From positions 1,894,001 through 1,958,000 of the forward strand of contig NZ_CP132910.1 in NCBI RefSeq assembly GCF_030846775.1: a stretch of 64,000 nucleotides of DNA, in the 5' to 3' direction. This stretch comes from Geothrix sp. 21YS21S-2. Lineage in GTDB: Bacteria > Acidobacteriota > Holophagae > Holophagales > Holophagaceae. The translations under genes were made by a program, and so were the position numbers. Positions 10,025-17,958 of the stretch are shown here, piece by piece. How positions within the stretch are numbered: position 1 is the first letter of the stretch; every line of letters begins with the position of its first letter. Under the pieces are notes generated by a model. It had not been told where the DNA came from. It searched no databases and was given only the letters and a program-made list of their open reading frames with translations.

Positions 10025-11020
10025 TCAGAGGTTGGGGAGGGTGAAGGCGATGCGAAGCGCGCCGCCGGGACCGGGAGCGGCGGAGAGGGTGCCCCCGTGG
10101 GCCTCCAGGATCCGCCGGGCAACGGGGAGGGCCAGGCGCCCCATGCCGGAGGCCCGGAAATGGAAGGGCTCGAAGATCCGCCCGGGGTCCAGGTTCCCGG
10201 GCTGGAGGCCGTCCACGTGGCCAGCCGCCGAGGGCCCCGCCTCCAGGACCACCGGCAGGGCCGGGCCCCCGCCCTGCCCCAGGGCCCAGCGCAAAAGGCA
10301 CACGAAGGCCTCCCGCAGGCGGGCTCCGTCGGCCAGGACCCGCACCGGCGGCCCCGCCCATTCCAGCCGGAGCTCCCTGGAGAGGTCCCGGGCATGGGGC
10401 TCGCAAGTGGCCACCGCCTCGCCCAGCACCTGCGGCAGGGAAAGGGGGACCGGTGCCTCCAGGCGGACCTCGCCGTAGGCGTTCAGCTCCTCGATGAACC
10501 CCGTGAGCTGCTCGAGGTTCCTGCGCAGGGCCCCGCCGTAGCGCCGGGCCTCCTCCCGGTCCGCGTAGCGCGCCTCGAAGGCGTCCAGGACGGCCGAGAA
10601 CCCGAAGGCCGCGTTGCGAAGCTCGTGGACCAGGCCGGGCACGAAGGAGGCTCCCGCGGGGCCACGGCCGCGGTCCCGCCGTTCCGTCCGCGCCCGGGCC
10701 CGGGCCGCCATTCCCTCCAGGAGCCGCGCGGCCTGCTCCACCCCTTCGCGGAGGCGGGGCCCCAGCGGCCCGTCCACCGAGAGCACGCCCCATGCCATGC
10801 GCCCGGGGCCCAGGAGCCGGCGGCCCTGGAGGCCCGGTCCGGGCTCCTCCCACGGATCCCCGGGGGCCGGCGCCGGCATCGCCTCCAACTCCAGGCGCAC
10901 CGGGGCCCCGCAGAAGGCCTCCACGGCCTCCAGCACCTGGTCCACCTCGACGGGATCGCAGAACCCCATCCTTCGGAGACGGTCCGCACGGACGGCAGGG
11001 GTGGCGGAGTTCGGGTCCAA
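10025..11020 (-). CDS. Soluble histidine kinase-like protein with degenerate ATP-binding boxes
   Basis: 331-aa protein without membrane segments; the TTG start is preceded by CGAGGTGTCCC. An N-terminal GAF-like region (about 1-110) precedes a DHp helix with the H box 'LVHELRN' (H132). The C-terminal half resembles a HATPase domain, ending in 'RILEAHGGTLSAAPGPGGALRIAFTLP'. The N box that normally reads NLLxNA is 'CLLRWAL' (C241, W245), so both conserved Asn are missing. The G1 region 'QPGNLDPGRIFEPF' keeps the F-box end but lacks the DxGxG core. It probably binds ATP poorly or not at all. It is next to an intact sigma-54 response regulator, so it may act as a phosphatase, scaffold or acceptor rather than a normal kinase. 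Confidence 0.8.
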   Translation of the reverse strand: MDPNSATPAVRADRLRRMGFCDPVEVDQVLEAVEAFCGAPVRLELEAMPAPAPGDPWEEPGPGLQGRRLLGPGRMAWGVLSVDGPLGPRLREGVEQAARLLEGMAARARARTERRDRGRGPAGASFVPGLVHELRNAAFGFSAVLDAFEARYADREEARRYGGALRRNLEQLTGFIEELNAYGEVRLEAPVPLSLPQVLGEAVATCEPHARDLSRELRLEWAGPPVRVLADGARLREAFVCLLRWALGQGGGPALPVVLEAGPSAAGHVDGLQPGNLDPGRIFEPFHFRASGMGRLALPVARRILEAHGGTLSAAPGPGGALRIAFTLPNL

Positions 11021-11090
11021 GGGACACCTCGGAAGGGCCCATGGTAACCGCCAGGGTCACCCTAACTGAAGAAATGACTTATATTAATCG

Positions 11091-11789
11091 CTATTTCAGC
11101 TTTTCCAGCACGGAGTCGCTGCGGTGGGAGACGGACGTGAGGTTCTGGTTCACGTGGTTGATCTCCTGGGTGAGATTGCGCACCGCCTCCACCGACTTGC
11201 CCAGATGGTCGGCCACCACCGTGAACCCCCGGCCGTGGACCCCGGCCTTGGAGGCCTCGATGCTCGCGTTCAGGGCCAGCATCTGCATGTTGGACATGAT
11301 GGAGTTGATGCGGCTCACGATGCTGTTGCTGGCGTCCAGGCTGGAGGCGATGTCGTCCTTGATGGTGGAGACCACCTGGGAGATGTCCTCGCGGGTCTGG
11401 GCGGCGTTCTCGGCCAGGACTTCCACCATCATCCGGCTGGTGAGGGAGGTGAGGAACATGGTGGCCGTGCCGCGCAGCCGCGCGCGGATCCGGGCCTCCA
11501 GTTCGGCGTCCCCGCTGGAGTCGAAGAGGAAGTCGGGCAGGTCCCCGCGGGTTGCCTCCTCGTCGTCGTGGAAGACGCGGATGCCCCTCTGCCGGGCCTC
11601 GAGGATGGCCGGAGCGGAGGTGTTCGGGTCCACCACGAAGACCACCTTCCCCACCGAGCTGTTGCCGAAGAACTTCAGGAGGCCCAGGCCGCCCCGCCCG
11701 CCGCCGATGATCCCGATGGTGAAGACCTGCTTGCCGAACCATTCGCTCACGATGCGCACCTGTCTGATGGATATCCCCCATGGTCCCAC
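11091..11789 (-). CDS. Soluble mini-chemoreceptor with N-terminal Rossmann (NAD-binding-like) domain
   Basis: About 232 aa with no transmembrane helix. Residues 22-100 look like a dinucleotide-binding Rossmann unit: 'FTIGIIGGGRGGLGLLKFF' (glycine-rich loop after beta1) and 'KVVFVVDPN' (acidic residue at the end of beta2). From residue 108 a helical hairpin carries a recognisable methyl-accepting chemotaxis tip: 'QMLALNASIEASKAGVHGRGF' followed by 'VVADHLGKSVEAVRNL'. No HAMP domain or obvious long adaptation region is present, so only the tip of the signalling domain remains. It probably senses a nucleotide or redox cofactor in the cytosol and signals to CheA/CheW. The GTG at 11789 is not certain; a GTG a few codons downstream (before SEWFGK) has an AGGTG in front of it and is a good alternative. 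Confidence 0.75.
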   Translation of the reverse strand: MGPWGISIRQVRIVSEWFGKQVFTIGIIGGGRGGLGLLKFFGNSSVGKVVFVVDPNTSAPAILEARQRGIRVFHDDEEATRGDLPDFLFDSSGDAELEARIRARLRGTATMFLTSLTSRMMVEVLAENAAQTREDISQVVSTIKDDIASSLDASNSIVSRINSIMSNMQMLALNASIEASKAGVHGRGFTVVADHLGKSVEAVRNLTQEINHVNQNLTSVSHRSDSVLEKLK

Positions 11790-11865
11790 ACTTCGCCGCC
11801 CGTGTCGGCCCCGGAACTTGACGGGAGGCGCTTCCCGCTAGGACCATGGACCCCTGGAGGAACCC

Positions 11866-12228
11866 ATGGAGCCGGTCACGCTCACCGCTTCCCGGGGCCG
11901 GGTGGCCCTGAGGATGACCTGCGTGGCCATGGGCCGCGACTTGGCCGTGAGTCTTGCCGGCGGCGACCGGGAGCACATCGGCGCGGTGGCCCTGGGCCTG
12001 CCCAGGCCCAAGGGGGACGGGGCGACCACCTCGGTGCTGGCGGTGCTGGGGCACCGGGAGGACGACCTGGCACGGAGCCTCGCCACCCGCCTGGCGTCCC
12101 GCCTCGGCGTGACGGTGTGCGTGGCCTGCGGCATCCACGTGGACGGCATCAGCCGGGAGGAGCTGGCGGCCGTCCTGGAGCTGTCGGCGGAACTGGCCGA
12201 CCGCCTGGTCTCCCAGGTGGAAGGGTAG
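11866..12228 (+). CDS. LpdD-like prenylated-flavin chaperone domain protein
   Basis: 120-aa protein preceded by GGAGGA six bases before the ATG. Its pattern fits the small LpdD-like family associated with UbiD-type decarboxylases: 'RDLAVSLAGGDREHIGAVALG' in the first half, 'SVLAVLGHREDDLARSLA' in the middle and 'VCVACGIHVDGISREEL' near the end. Known members are subunit D of gallate-type decarboxylases, proposed to handle prenylated FMN. I see no ubiD or ubiX homologue in this window, so the partner enzyme must be elsewhere, or the protein has another role. The assignment rests on motif recall and is good but not certain. Confidence 0.65.
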   Translation: MEPVTLTASRGRVALRMTCVAMGRDLAVSLAGGDREHIGAVALGLPRPKGDGATTSVLAVLGHREDDLARSLATRLASRLGVTVCVACGIHVDGISREELAAVLELSAELADRLVSQVEG

Positions 12229-12291
12229 ACAACCGCCCCCATTGCCGGGAGGATGGACCCAACCGAAGTACCAGGCAAAGGGGAGCCTTCC

Positions 12292-12702
12292 ATGCGCATC
12301 CAGTGGGGCGAGCAGTTCGCCACCGGGCACACCCTGGTGGACCACCAGCATGTGGCCCTGTTCGACGCCATCAACGCGTTCGACCAGGCCCTGGAGGAGG
12401 GCCTGGCTCCCCAGCGGATGGACGAGATGCTGGCCTTCCTGGAGCGCTACGCCCGGGAGCACTTCGTCACCGAGGAGTTCCTGATGGTGCGCTCGGAGTT
12501 CCCCGACCGGCCCCTGCACCGGACCGAGCACGAGCGGCTCCTCCTGCGGGTCAAGTTCATCCGGGAACTGCGCGACCAGGATCCCTCCCTGGTGCCCCCG
12601 GAAGGGCTGGGCAAGTTCCTGGGGGACTGGCTCACGAACCACATCCTCACCTGGGACCTGGCGCTGTTCCGGTACCTGAAGGAACACCCGGTGGACGCCT
12701 AG
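12292..12702 (+). CDS. Bacteriohemerythrin
   Basis: 136-aa four-helix bundle with a di-iron oxygen-binding site. The ATG at 12292 was chosen because AAAGGGGAG lies just upstream and 'IQWGEQFATGH' is the usual N-terminus; an upstream in-frame ATG at 12253 would add 13 residues. Iron ligands are visible in order: His in 'VDHQHVALF', His and Glu in 'EHFVTEEFL', His in 'PLHRTEHERLL', and His/Asp in 'NHILTWDLALF'. It binds oxygen reversibly, for storage, delivery or sensing, in the cytosol. The gene follows the LpdD-like gene by 63 bp and overlaps the convergent HEAT-repeat gene by 4 bp. Confidence 0.9.
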   Translation: MRIQWGEQFATGHTLVDHQHVALFDAINAFDQALEEGLAPQRMDEMLAFLERYAREHFVTEEFLMVRSEFPDRPLHRTEHERLLLRVKFIRELRDQDPSLVPPEGLGKFLGDWLTNHILTWDLALFRYLKEHPVDA

Positions 12703-13214
12703 TAGGCGCTCGACGCGAGGCCCTTGCGGATGAGCTCCCGGGCCGCTTCGCGCACCGCGGGGTCCGGTTCCCTGGCTTCGCTGGTGGCGTCGAGGACGCC
12801 GGCTGCGGCATCCGCGCACTGGAACGCCGCGAGGCTGCGCAGCGCGGCGATGCGGACCCTGGGGTCGGGTTCCTGGGTGGCGTCGGCAATCCGGCGGAGC
12901 CTGAGCGCGAAAGCCCGGTTGCGCATGTCGCACACGTTCCTCACGGCCAGGGCGGCGGCTTCGCGCACCTCGGGGGACTCCTCAAGCCGGAAGCTGGCGC
13001 GGTCGAAGATCAGTCCCGACGCCAGGCCGCTGATGGTGCCCATCCCCGCGATCTCCTCGATGGCCCGGATCCGTACCTGGTGGCTGGAGGTGGACTCGGA
13101 CCCCAGGATGGCGGAGAGCTCCACCAGGCGCTCGTTCACGGTGCGCGCCTGGGCCGCCCCGGCAAGTGCCGCCGCGCAACCCAGGAGGCACCCGATCAAC
13201 CCTCTCACCGACAT
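12699..13214 (-). CDS. Exported HEAT-repeat protein
   Basis: 171 aa starting at the Met of a signal peptide (MSVRGLIGCLLGCAAALAGAAQA). The mature part consists of helical HEAT-like repeats: 'SHQVRIRAIEEIAGMG', 'SPEVREAAALAVRNV', 'DPRVRIAALRSLAAF' and 'DPAVREAARELIRKG'. Each has the Pro/Val-Arg-hydrophobic pattern. The protein probably acts as a periplasmic protein-protein interaction scaffold; no enzymatic motif is seen. It overlaps the bacteriohemerythrin gene by 4 bp, tail to tail, and is divergent from trmO. Confidence 0.8.
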   Translation of the reverse strand: MSVRGLIGCLLGCAAALAGAAQARTVNERLVELSAILGSESTSSHQVRIRAIEEIAGMGTISGLASGLIFDRASFRLEESPEVREAAALAVRNVCDMRNRAFALRLRRIADATQEPDPRVRIAALRSLAAFQCADAAAGVLDATSEAREPDPAVREAARELIRKGLASSAY

Positions 13215-13269
13215 CCGGCCCCCGTTCGAGGCCTGACTATAGCACTTCCCGCCTGCTAGGCTTGGCTGG

Positions 13270-13776
13270 ATGACCCAGACCGCCTTCACGTTCCACCCCA
13301 TCGGCACCGTTCGCTCGCCCTATCGGCAGCGAATCGATGCCCCCCATCAGGCCACGGTCGACGCCCGGGGGCCCGGCGGAGCCACCCTGGAGCTGGACCC
13401 GGGCCTGCCGGAGGAGACCCTCCGCGACCTGGAGGGGTTCGCCTACATCTGGGTGGTCTTCGCCCTGCACAAGAGCGAGGGCTGGGCCCCCACCGTGCGG
13501 CCCCCCAGAGGCCCCCGGGTGAAGCGCGGCGTCTTCGCCACGCGCTCCCCCCACCGCCCCAACGCCATCGGCCTCTCCGCCGTGGAACTGCTCGGCATCG
13601 AGGGCCGCACGCTCCTCCTGGGGGACGTGGACCTCCTGGACGGCACGCCGGTGCTGGACATCAAGCCCTACGTCCCCTACGCCGACGCCTTCCCGGAGGC
13701 CCGGGCCGGCTGGATCGACGCGGTGGACGAGGCCACCGGCCTGCGGTCAGTTCCCGGCCTCAGGCGTCCCCGGTAG
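13270..13776 (+). CDS. trmO: tRNA (N6-threonylcarbamoyladenosine(37)-N6)-methyltransferase TrmO
   Basis: 168-aa TsaA-like beta-barrel protein. 'FHPIGTVRSPYRQRIDAPHQ' at the N-terminus and 'RGVFATRSPHRPNAIGLSAVELL' in the middle are the diagnostic blocks of TrmO (formerly TsaA/YaeB), and 'DGTPVLDIKPYVPYAD' completes the SAM pocket. The enzyme methylates t6A37 of some threonine tRNAs to m6t6A. The C-terminal domain of the E. coli protein is absent; this short form is common in bacteria. The 3' end overlaps the acyl-CoA ligase gene by 30 bp, tail to tail. Confidence 0.92.
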   Translation: MTQTAFTFHPIGTVRSPYRQRIDAPHQATVDARGPGGATLELDPGLPEETLRDLEGFAYIWVVFALHKSEGWAPTVRPPRGPRVKRGVFATRSPHRPNAIGLSAVELLGIEGRTLLLGDVDLLDGTPVLDIKPYVPYADAFPEARAGWIDAVDEATGLRSVPGLRRPR

Positions 13777-15624
13777 GCCCGGGAGGGCCGAGTACATCGC
13801 CTCGATCTCCGCCCGGAAGGCCTTCTCGATGAACTTGCGCCGGAGCTTCAGGGTGGGGGTGAGCTCCCCCAGGTCCATGGAGAACGGCCGCGAGAGGAGC
13901 GTGAACTTCTTCACCTGCTCGTACTTGGCCAGGCCCTTCTGCAGCTCCAGGATGCGGCTCTCGAAGAACGCCATCACCTTGCTGTCGCGCAGCAGGTCCG
14001 AGGGGCTCCGGTAGGCCACCCCGGCGGACCGGGCGTACTCCTCCAGGCGGTCGAAGTACGGCACGATGAGCGCCGAGACGAAGTTCCGGGAATCGGCGAT
14101 GATGGCCACCTGCTCGATGAAGGCGTCCTTGGCCAGGGTGCCCTCCACGCGCTGGGGCGCGATGTACTGGCCGTTGGAGGTCTTCATCAGCTCCTTGATG
14201 CGCTCGGTGAAGATCAGGTTGCCGCCGGAATCGATGCCGCCGGCGTCGCCGGTGCGCAGGAAGCCGTCGGCGGTCATCACCCGGGCGGTCTCCTCGGGGC
14301 GCCTGTAGTAGCCGCGCATCACCGTGGGCCCCTTCACCTGCAGCTCGTTCTCCTCGCCCAGGCGCACCTCCAGCCCCTCCATGGGCCTGCCGATGGTGCC
14401 GATGGGCATGGAGCCGTCCTCCCAGCAGGAGACCGTGGCGCAGGTCTCCGAGAGGCCGTAGCCGTACTTGAGGTTGAGCCCGACGGCCTGGAAGAAGAGG
14501 TTCACGTCGTCCGCGAGGCTGGCACCGGCCACCGGCAGGAACCGGCAGCGGCCCCCGAACAGGTTGCGGATCTTGCGGAGCACGAGGGCATCGGCCACCT
14601 TGTGGCGGAGCCCCAGCCAGGGCCCGGGCCCCTTCCCTTCGATGCGCAGCCGCACCACTTGAAGGCCGATGCCCAGGGCCCAGCCGAAGAGCGCGGCCAT
14701 GGGCCACCCGGCCTTGGCCATGCGGGCCTGGATGCCGGCGTAGGCCTTCTCGTAGACCCGGGGCACCGAGCACATCAGGGTCGGGCGCACGACGCCGATG
14801 GCCGCCACCACGGTCTGGGGATCCCGCAGGTACACCACCTCGGCGCCCCGGTACAGCAGGTACGCGGTCCAGGCCCTCTCGAAGATGTGGCACAGGGGCA
14901 GCATGCAGAGGGAGACGTCCTCCGGGCCCACCTTGAGCCGCAGGTCGTGGAGGTGCATGGCCGCGGCGATGTTGGCCTGGTCGAGCATCACGCCCTTGGG
15001 TTCCCCGGTGGTGCCCGAGGTGTACACCAGGGTGTAGAGGTCGTCCAGGCGGTAGCCGGCGGCGCGCGCCTCCAGTTCCGCGGCCGTGGCCGGATCCCCG
15101 CCCAGGTCCATGAGCGCCTGGAGGGTCAGCGCCTGGGGGCAGCCCCGCAGGTCGACGGAGGCATCCAGGGCCACCAGATGCGCGATCTCGCCCTGGGCCA
15201 GGAGCTCGATCCCCAGGTCCACCTGGGGCTGTTCGCCCGCGAAGAGGATCCGGATGCCCGCGTCCCGGATGATGAAGACCGCCTGCTCGAGGTTGCTGGT
15301 GGGATAGAGCGGAACCGGGACACCCCTCGCAGCGAGGATGCCCAGGTCCGACATCGTCCATTCCGGCATGTTCCGGCCGCACAGCCCCACCATCCCGCAG
15401 GGTTCGTGGCCGAGCCGGAGCAGGCCCCGGGCGATCCGGTCCATGCGCTCGCCCAGTTCCGCCCAGGTGACCGTGGCGCCTTCGCCGTGGGATCTGAGGG
15501 CCACCTTGGCCCCACGGACCGGAGCCTGTTCCCTCAGGAATCGAACCAGATGGAAATCCTGCCGCAATGAAGACTCCAATGAAATGCCCCGGAGACGGTG
15601 GGTGCTCCAGGGCAGAAGGGTCAT
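13747..15624 (-). CDS. Long-chain fatty acid-CoA ligase (AMP-forming)
   Basis: About 625-aa acyl-adenylate-forming enzyme. The P-loop motif is 'YTSGTTGEPKGVM', followed by 'PLCHIFERAWTAYLL', 'GYGLSET' (A5), 'LRTGDAGGID' and 'FTERIKELMKTSNGQYIAPQRVE' (A8), with the long insert typical of long-chain acyl-CoA synthetases (FadD15-like). It activates fatty acids with ATP and CoA at the membrane. The Met opening 'MTLLPWSTHRL' was chosen, but no clear ribosome-binding site precedes it and an upstream TTG at 15675 is possible. The gene follows the pullulanase-like gene by 58 bp in the same direction; it may be read through from the glucan operon, but a metabolic link is not obvious. Confidence 0.9.
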   Translation of the reverse strand: MTLLPWSTHRLRGISLESSLRQDFHLVRFLREQAPVRGAKVALRSHGEGATVTWAELGERMDRIARGLLRLGHEPCGMVGLCGRNMPEWTMSDLGILAARGVPVPLYPTSNLEQAVFIIRDAGIRILFAGEQPQVDLGIELLAQGEIAHLVALDASVDLRGCPQALTLQALMDLGGDPATAAELEARAAGYRLDDLYTLVYTSGTTGEPKGVMLDQANIAAAMHLHDLRLKVGPEDVSLCMLPLCHIFERAWTAYLLYRGAEVVYLRDPQTVVAAIGVVRPTLMCSVPRVYEKAYAGIQARMAKAGWPMAALFGWALGIGLQVVRLRIEGKGPGPWLGLRHKVADALVLRKIRNLFGGRCRFLPVAGASLADDVNLFFQAVGLNLKYGYGLSETCATVSCWEDGSMPIGTIGRPMEGLEVRLGEENELQVKGPTVMRGYYRRPEETARVMTADGFLRTGDAGGIDSGGNLIFTERIKELMKTSNGQYIAPQRVEGTLAKDAFIEQVAIIADSRNFVSALIVPYFDRLEEYARSAGVAYRSPSDLLRDSKVMAFFESRILELQKGLAKYEQVKKFTLLSRPFSMDLGELTPTLKLRRKFIEKAFRAEIEAMYSALPGLPGTPEAGN

Positions 15625-15682
15625 TATATCGGAAAGCGCGCCCTTGATAGCGGAATTGGTGGGCTTGCAGGGCAAATAATGC

Positions 15683-17941
15683 CTAGAACCTGAATACCGC
15701 CGAGGACAGGGGCGCCAACGTCACGCTCGCGCCGCTGACGGTCACGGTGGTCGACGATGCGATGGCCGTGACTCCCGCCGAGTTCCCGTCCACGATCAGC
15801 GTCGCGCCCGCGAGGCTCACGTCTGCGGTGAAGGTCTGGGGCGAGGTGTCGGCGTTGTGGAAGACGTAGTAGGTGCCGGTGAGGTCGGTGGATACGGCCT
15901 TGTACCCGAAGGCCAGGACCGTGGAGCCGGCCCCGGCGGGGGCGATGGAGGCGAGGTTGGCCGCCAGGTAGGCGTCGGGGAGGCGGAAGGCGTTGGTGGC
16001 CTTGCGCAGGGCGATGAGGCCCTGGGTGTAGGCGTAGAGCTTGTAGCCGTCCTGGGCGGTGGCGTAGTTGGCGAAGGCTCCGGTGATGGGGTCGCCCGCG
16101 TAGACGTTGGACCAGGCCACCATGTTGACGGCGTCGGAGGCGTTGTAGGAGTTGTCCACGAAGGTCCGGATGGTGCTGGACTTGGTGTTCTGGGCGCCCT
16201 TGCCGGCCGTGGTCTCCTTGGTGCGGAACATCTCGTCCCCGGCATGGAGGAAGGCGATGCCCTGGGAGGTGAGCAGGGTCGCGTAGCCCACCTTGGCCCG
16301 CTGCAGGATGGTGGCGTCCTGGCTCCTGGCCGCGTTGGTGGCGCAGGCCAGCACGTCGTAGTAGCAGAGGTTGTCGTGGCAGGTGAGGTAGTTCACCACG
16401 TTGTTGGTGGAAGGAGCGACAAAAGTGAAACCATTGCTCATTTTGCTGGGCTTGCCTGATGCATTGGAATATAGATCGGCGATGGCCTGGCCCGCGCCCG
16501 TGAGGAAGGCGGTGGCGCCGTCGTTGGGGTAGCCGTTCTTGAAGATCTGGCGGTAGCTGTCGGAGAACATGCCGATGTTCATTCCCGCGAAGGCCGAGGC
16601 GTTGCCCTGGTCCGCCCCGGCGATGGCGTCGCCGTTGTAGTCGGCGGCGGCCCCGGTGTAGAAGCCGGTCCAGCCCTCGCCCACGAAGAGGGTCTTCGGG
16701 TTGGCGGCGGCCGCCTCGGCGTAGGCGGCCTTGATGGTCCCGGTGTCCATCACCCCCATGAGGTCGAACCGGAAGCCGTCCACATGGTAGGTGTTCACCC
16801 AGTGCTTCACGGAATCCACGATGAGCTTGCGCACCATCTTGTGCTCGGACATGACGTCCTGGCTGCCCGCGCCGTTCCTGCTGGTGGTGCGGTAGTAGTA
16901 GTTGGTGCCCGAGAGGTCGCCCAGGACGGAGGTGTTGGCGGTGTGGTTGTAGACCACGTCCAGGATCACGCCCATGCCCGCCTTGTGGATCTCGTTGACC
17001 AGGGTCTTGAGCTCGCTGATGCGGGCCGCGGGCGTGGAGGGGCTGGCGGAGTACATGCCAGAGGGCGTGAAGTAGTTCTGGGGGTCGTAGCCCCAGTTGT
17101 AGTTGGCGCCGCTGGTCACGGACGGGTCGAGCTCCCGGGTGCCGACGGCGGTCTGGTCGTAGTTGTAGTTCTGGAGGGGGCAGAGCAGCTGCACGTGGGT
17201 GACGCCCAGCTTCTGGATGTGGGGGAGCATGTCCACCAGGCCCTTGAAGGTGCCCCAGGCGTGGCCCGATGCGAACCTGGTGACCGCGGGGTCCACGGTG
17301 AGGTCCCGCACTCCGGCCTCGTAGATGATGGCGTCCCGGGCGGAGGCGTAGCCGTACGGGGCCGTGGAGCCGTTCGGGGCCTTCATGGCGGAGCCGTCGA
17401 AATAGCTGGAGGTGCCGGCATAGGGCACCCAACCGCCGTCGGGGAGGGGCCCGGCCGGGTCGAGGATCGCGCCCTTGCCCTTGGTGTCGCCGGGAATGGA
17501 GGCCTTGCCCGTGTGCACCCACTGGGCCATGGACTTGGCGTAGGCGTCCAGGACGTAGGTGCCGCCGACGTTGTAGACGTAGTATTTCTGTGCCGGGATG
17601 GGAATGGAGCCGCTGGTCCAGATCGCGTTGGCGCCCTTGGACAGGCTCACCGTGGCCGCCGGGGAGCCCAGGCTGTCGTTCCAGTTGGCGTAGAGGTTCA
17701 CGGCCACCGTCGAGGCCGTGGGGTTCCAGTAGTTGAACGTGACGTTGGCGCCGCTGACCACCGCGCCCAGGTCGTTGCTGGGGATCTTGTGGTAGGCGGC
17801 GTCCGGGGCCGGGGACTGGGCCAGGTCGGCGTCGATGGAGGTGGTGGGCGTCGTCAGGGACGTGCCGCCCCCGCCCCCGCCGCAGCCGGTCCATAAAAGG
17901 GCCGAGGCGGCCGCCAAAACGAAGAACGGGTTCCTGGCCAC
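15683..17941 (-). CDS. Pullulanase-like GH13 lipoprotein
   Basis: 752-aa exported glucan-debranching enzyme. The signal peptide ends in the lipobox 'LLWTGC' followed by a run of Gly, so it is predicted to be lipid-anchored. An N-terminal beta-sandwich resembles CBM48/pullulanase N2 ('FNYWNPTASTVAVNLYANW'). The GH13 catalytic motifs follow in order: 'DVVYNHT', 'GFRFDLMG' (nucleophile Asp), 'LFVGEGW' (acid/base Glu) and 'YLTCHDN'. The sequence 'VTHVQLLCPLQNYN' and an insert before the first motif are typical of type I pullulanases. It hydrolyses alpha-1,6 branches in pullulan or limit dextrins at the cell surface or in the periplasm, feeding the maltoporin and MalEFGK. It is 17 bp downstream of the phosphorylase gene. 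Confidence 0.88.
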   Translation of the reverse strand: MARNPFFVLAAASALLWTGCGGGGGGTSLTTPTTSIDADLAQSPAPDAAYHKIPSNDLGAVVSGANVTFNYWNPTASTVAVNLYANWNDSLGSPAATVSLSKGANAIWTSGSIPIPAQKYYVYNVGGTYVLDAYAKSMAQWVHTGKASIPGDTKGKGAILDPAGPLPDGGWVPYAGTSSYFDGSAMKAPNGSTAPYGYASARDAIIYEAGVRDLTVDPAVTRFASGHAWGTFKGLVDMLPHIQKLGVTHVQLLCPLQNYNYDQTAVGTRELDPSVTSGANYNWGYDPQNYFTPSGMYSASPSTPAARISELKTLVNEIHKAGMGVILDVVYNHTANTSVLGDLSGTNYYYRTTSRNGAGSQDVMSEHKMVRKLIVDSVKHWVNTYHVDGFRFDLMGVMDTGTIKAAYAEAAAANPKTLFVGEGWTGFYTGAAADYNGDAIAGADQGNASAFAGMNIGMFSDSYRQIFKNGYPNDGATAFLTGAGQAIADLYSNASGKPSKMSNGFTFVAPSTNNVVNYLTCHDNLCYYDVLACATNAARSQDATILQRAKVGYATLLTSQGIAFLHAGDEMFRTKETTAGKGAQNTKSSTIRTFVDNSYNASDAVNMVAWSNVYAGDPITGAFANYATAQDGYKLYAYTQGLIALRKATNAFRLPDAYLAANLASIAPAGAGSTVLAFGYKAVSTDLTGTYYVFHNADTSPQTFTADVSLAGATLIVDGNSAGVTAIASSTTVTVSGASVTLAPLSSAVFRF

Positions 17942-17958
17942 GGCGGCCTCCTATGCGA

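Noticed and set aside
11042-11060. GGTAACC and GGTCACC half-sites upstream of the degenerate kinase as an operator
   Set aside because: Two similar heptamers separated by a few bases, but the arms are imperfect and no regulator or second copy supports the idea.
15625-15682. GCCCT...AGGGC as terminator between the pullulanase-like and acyl-CoA ligase genes
   Set aside because: The arms are far apart (about 24 nt loop) and no T-run follows in the transcribed direction.
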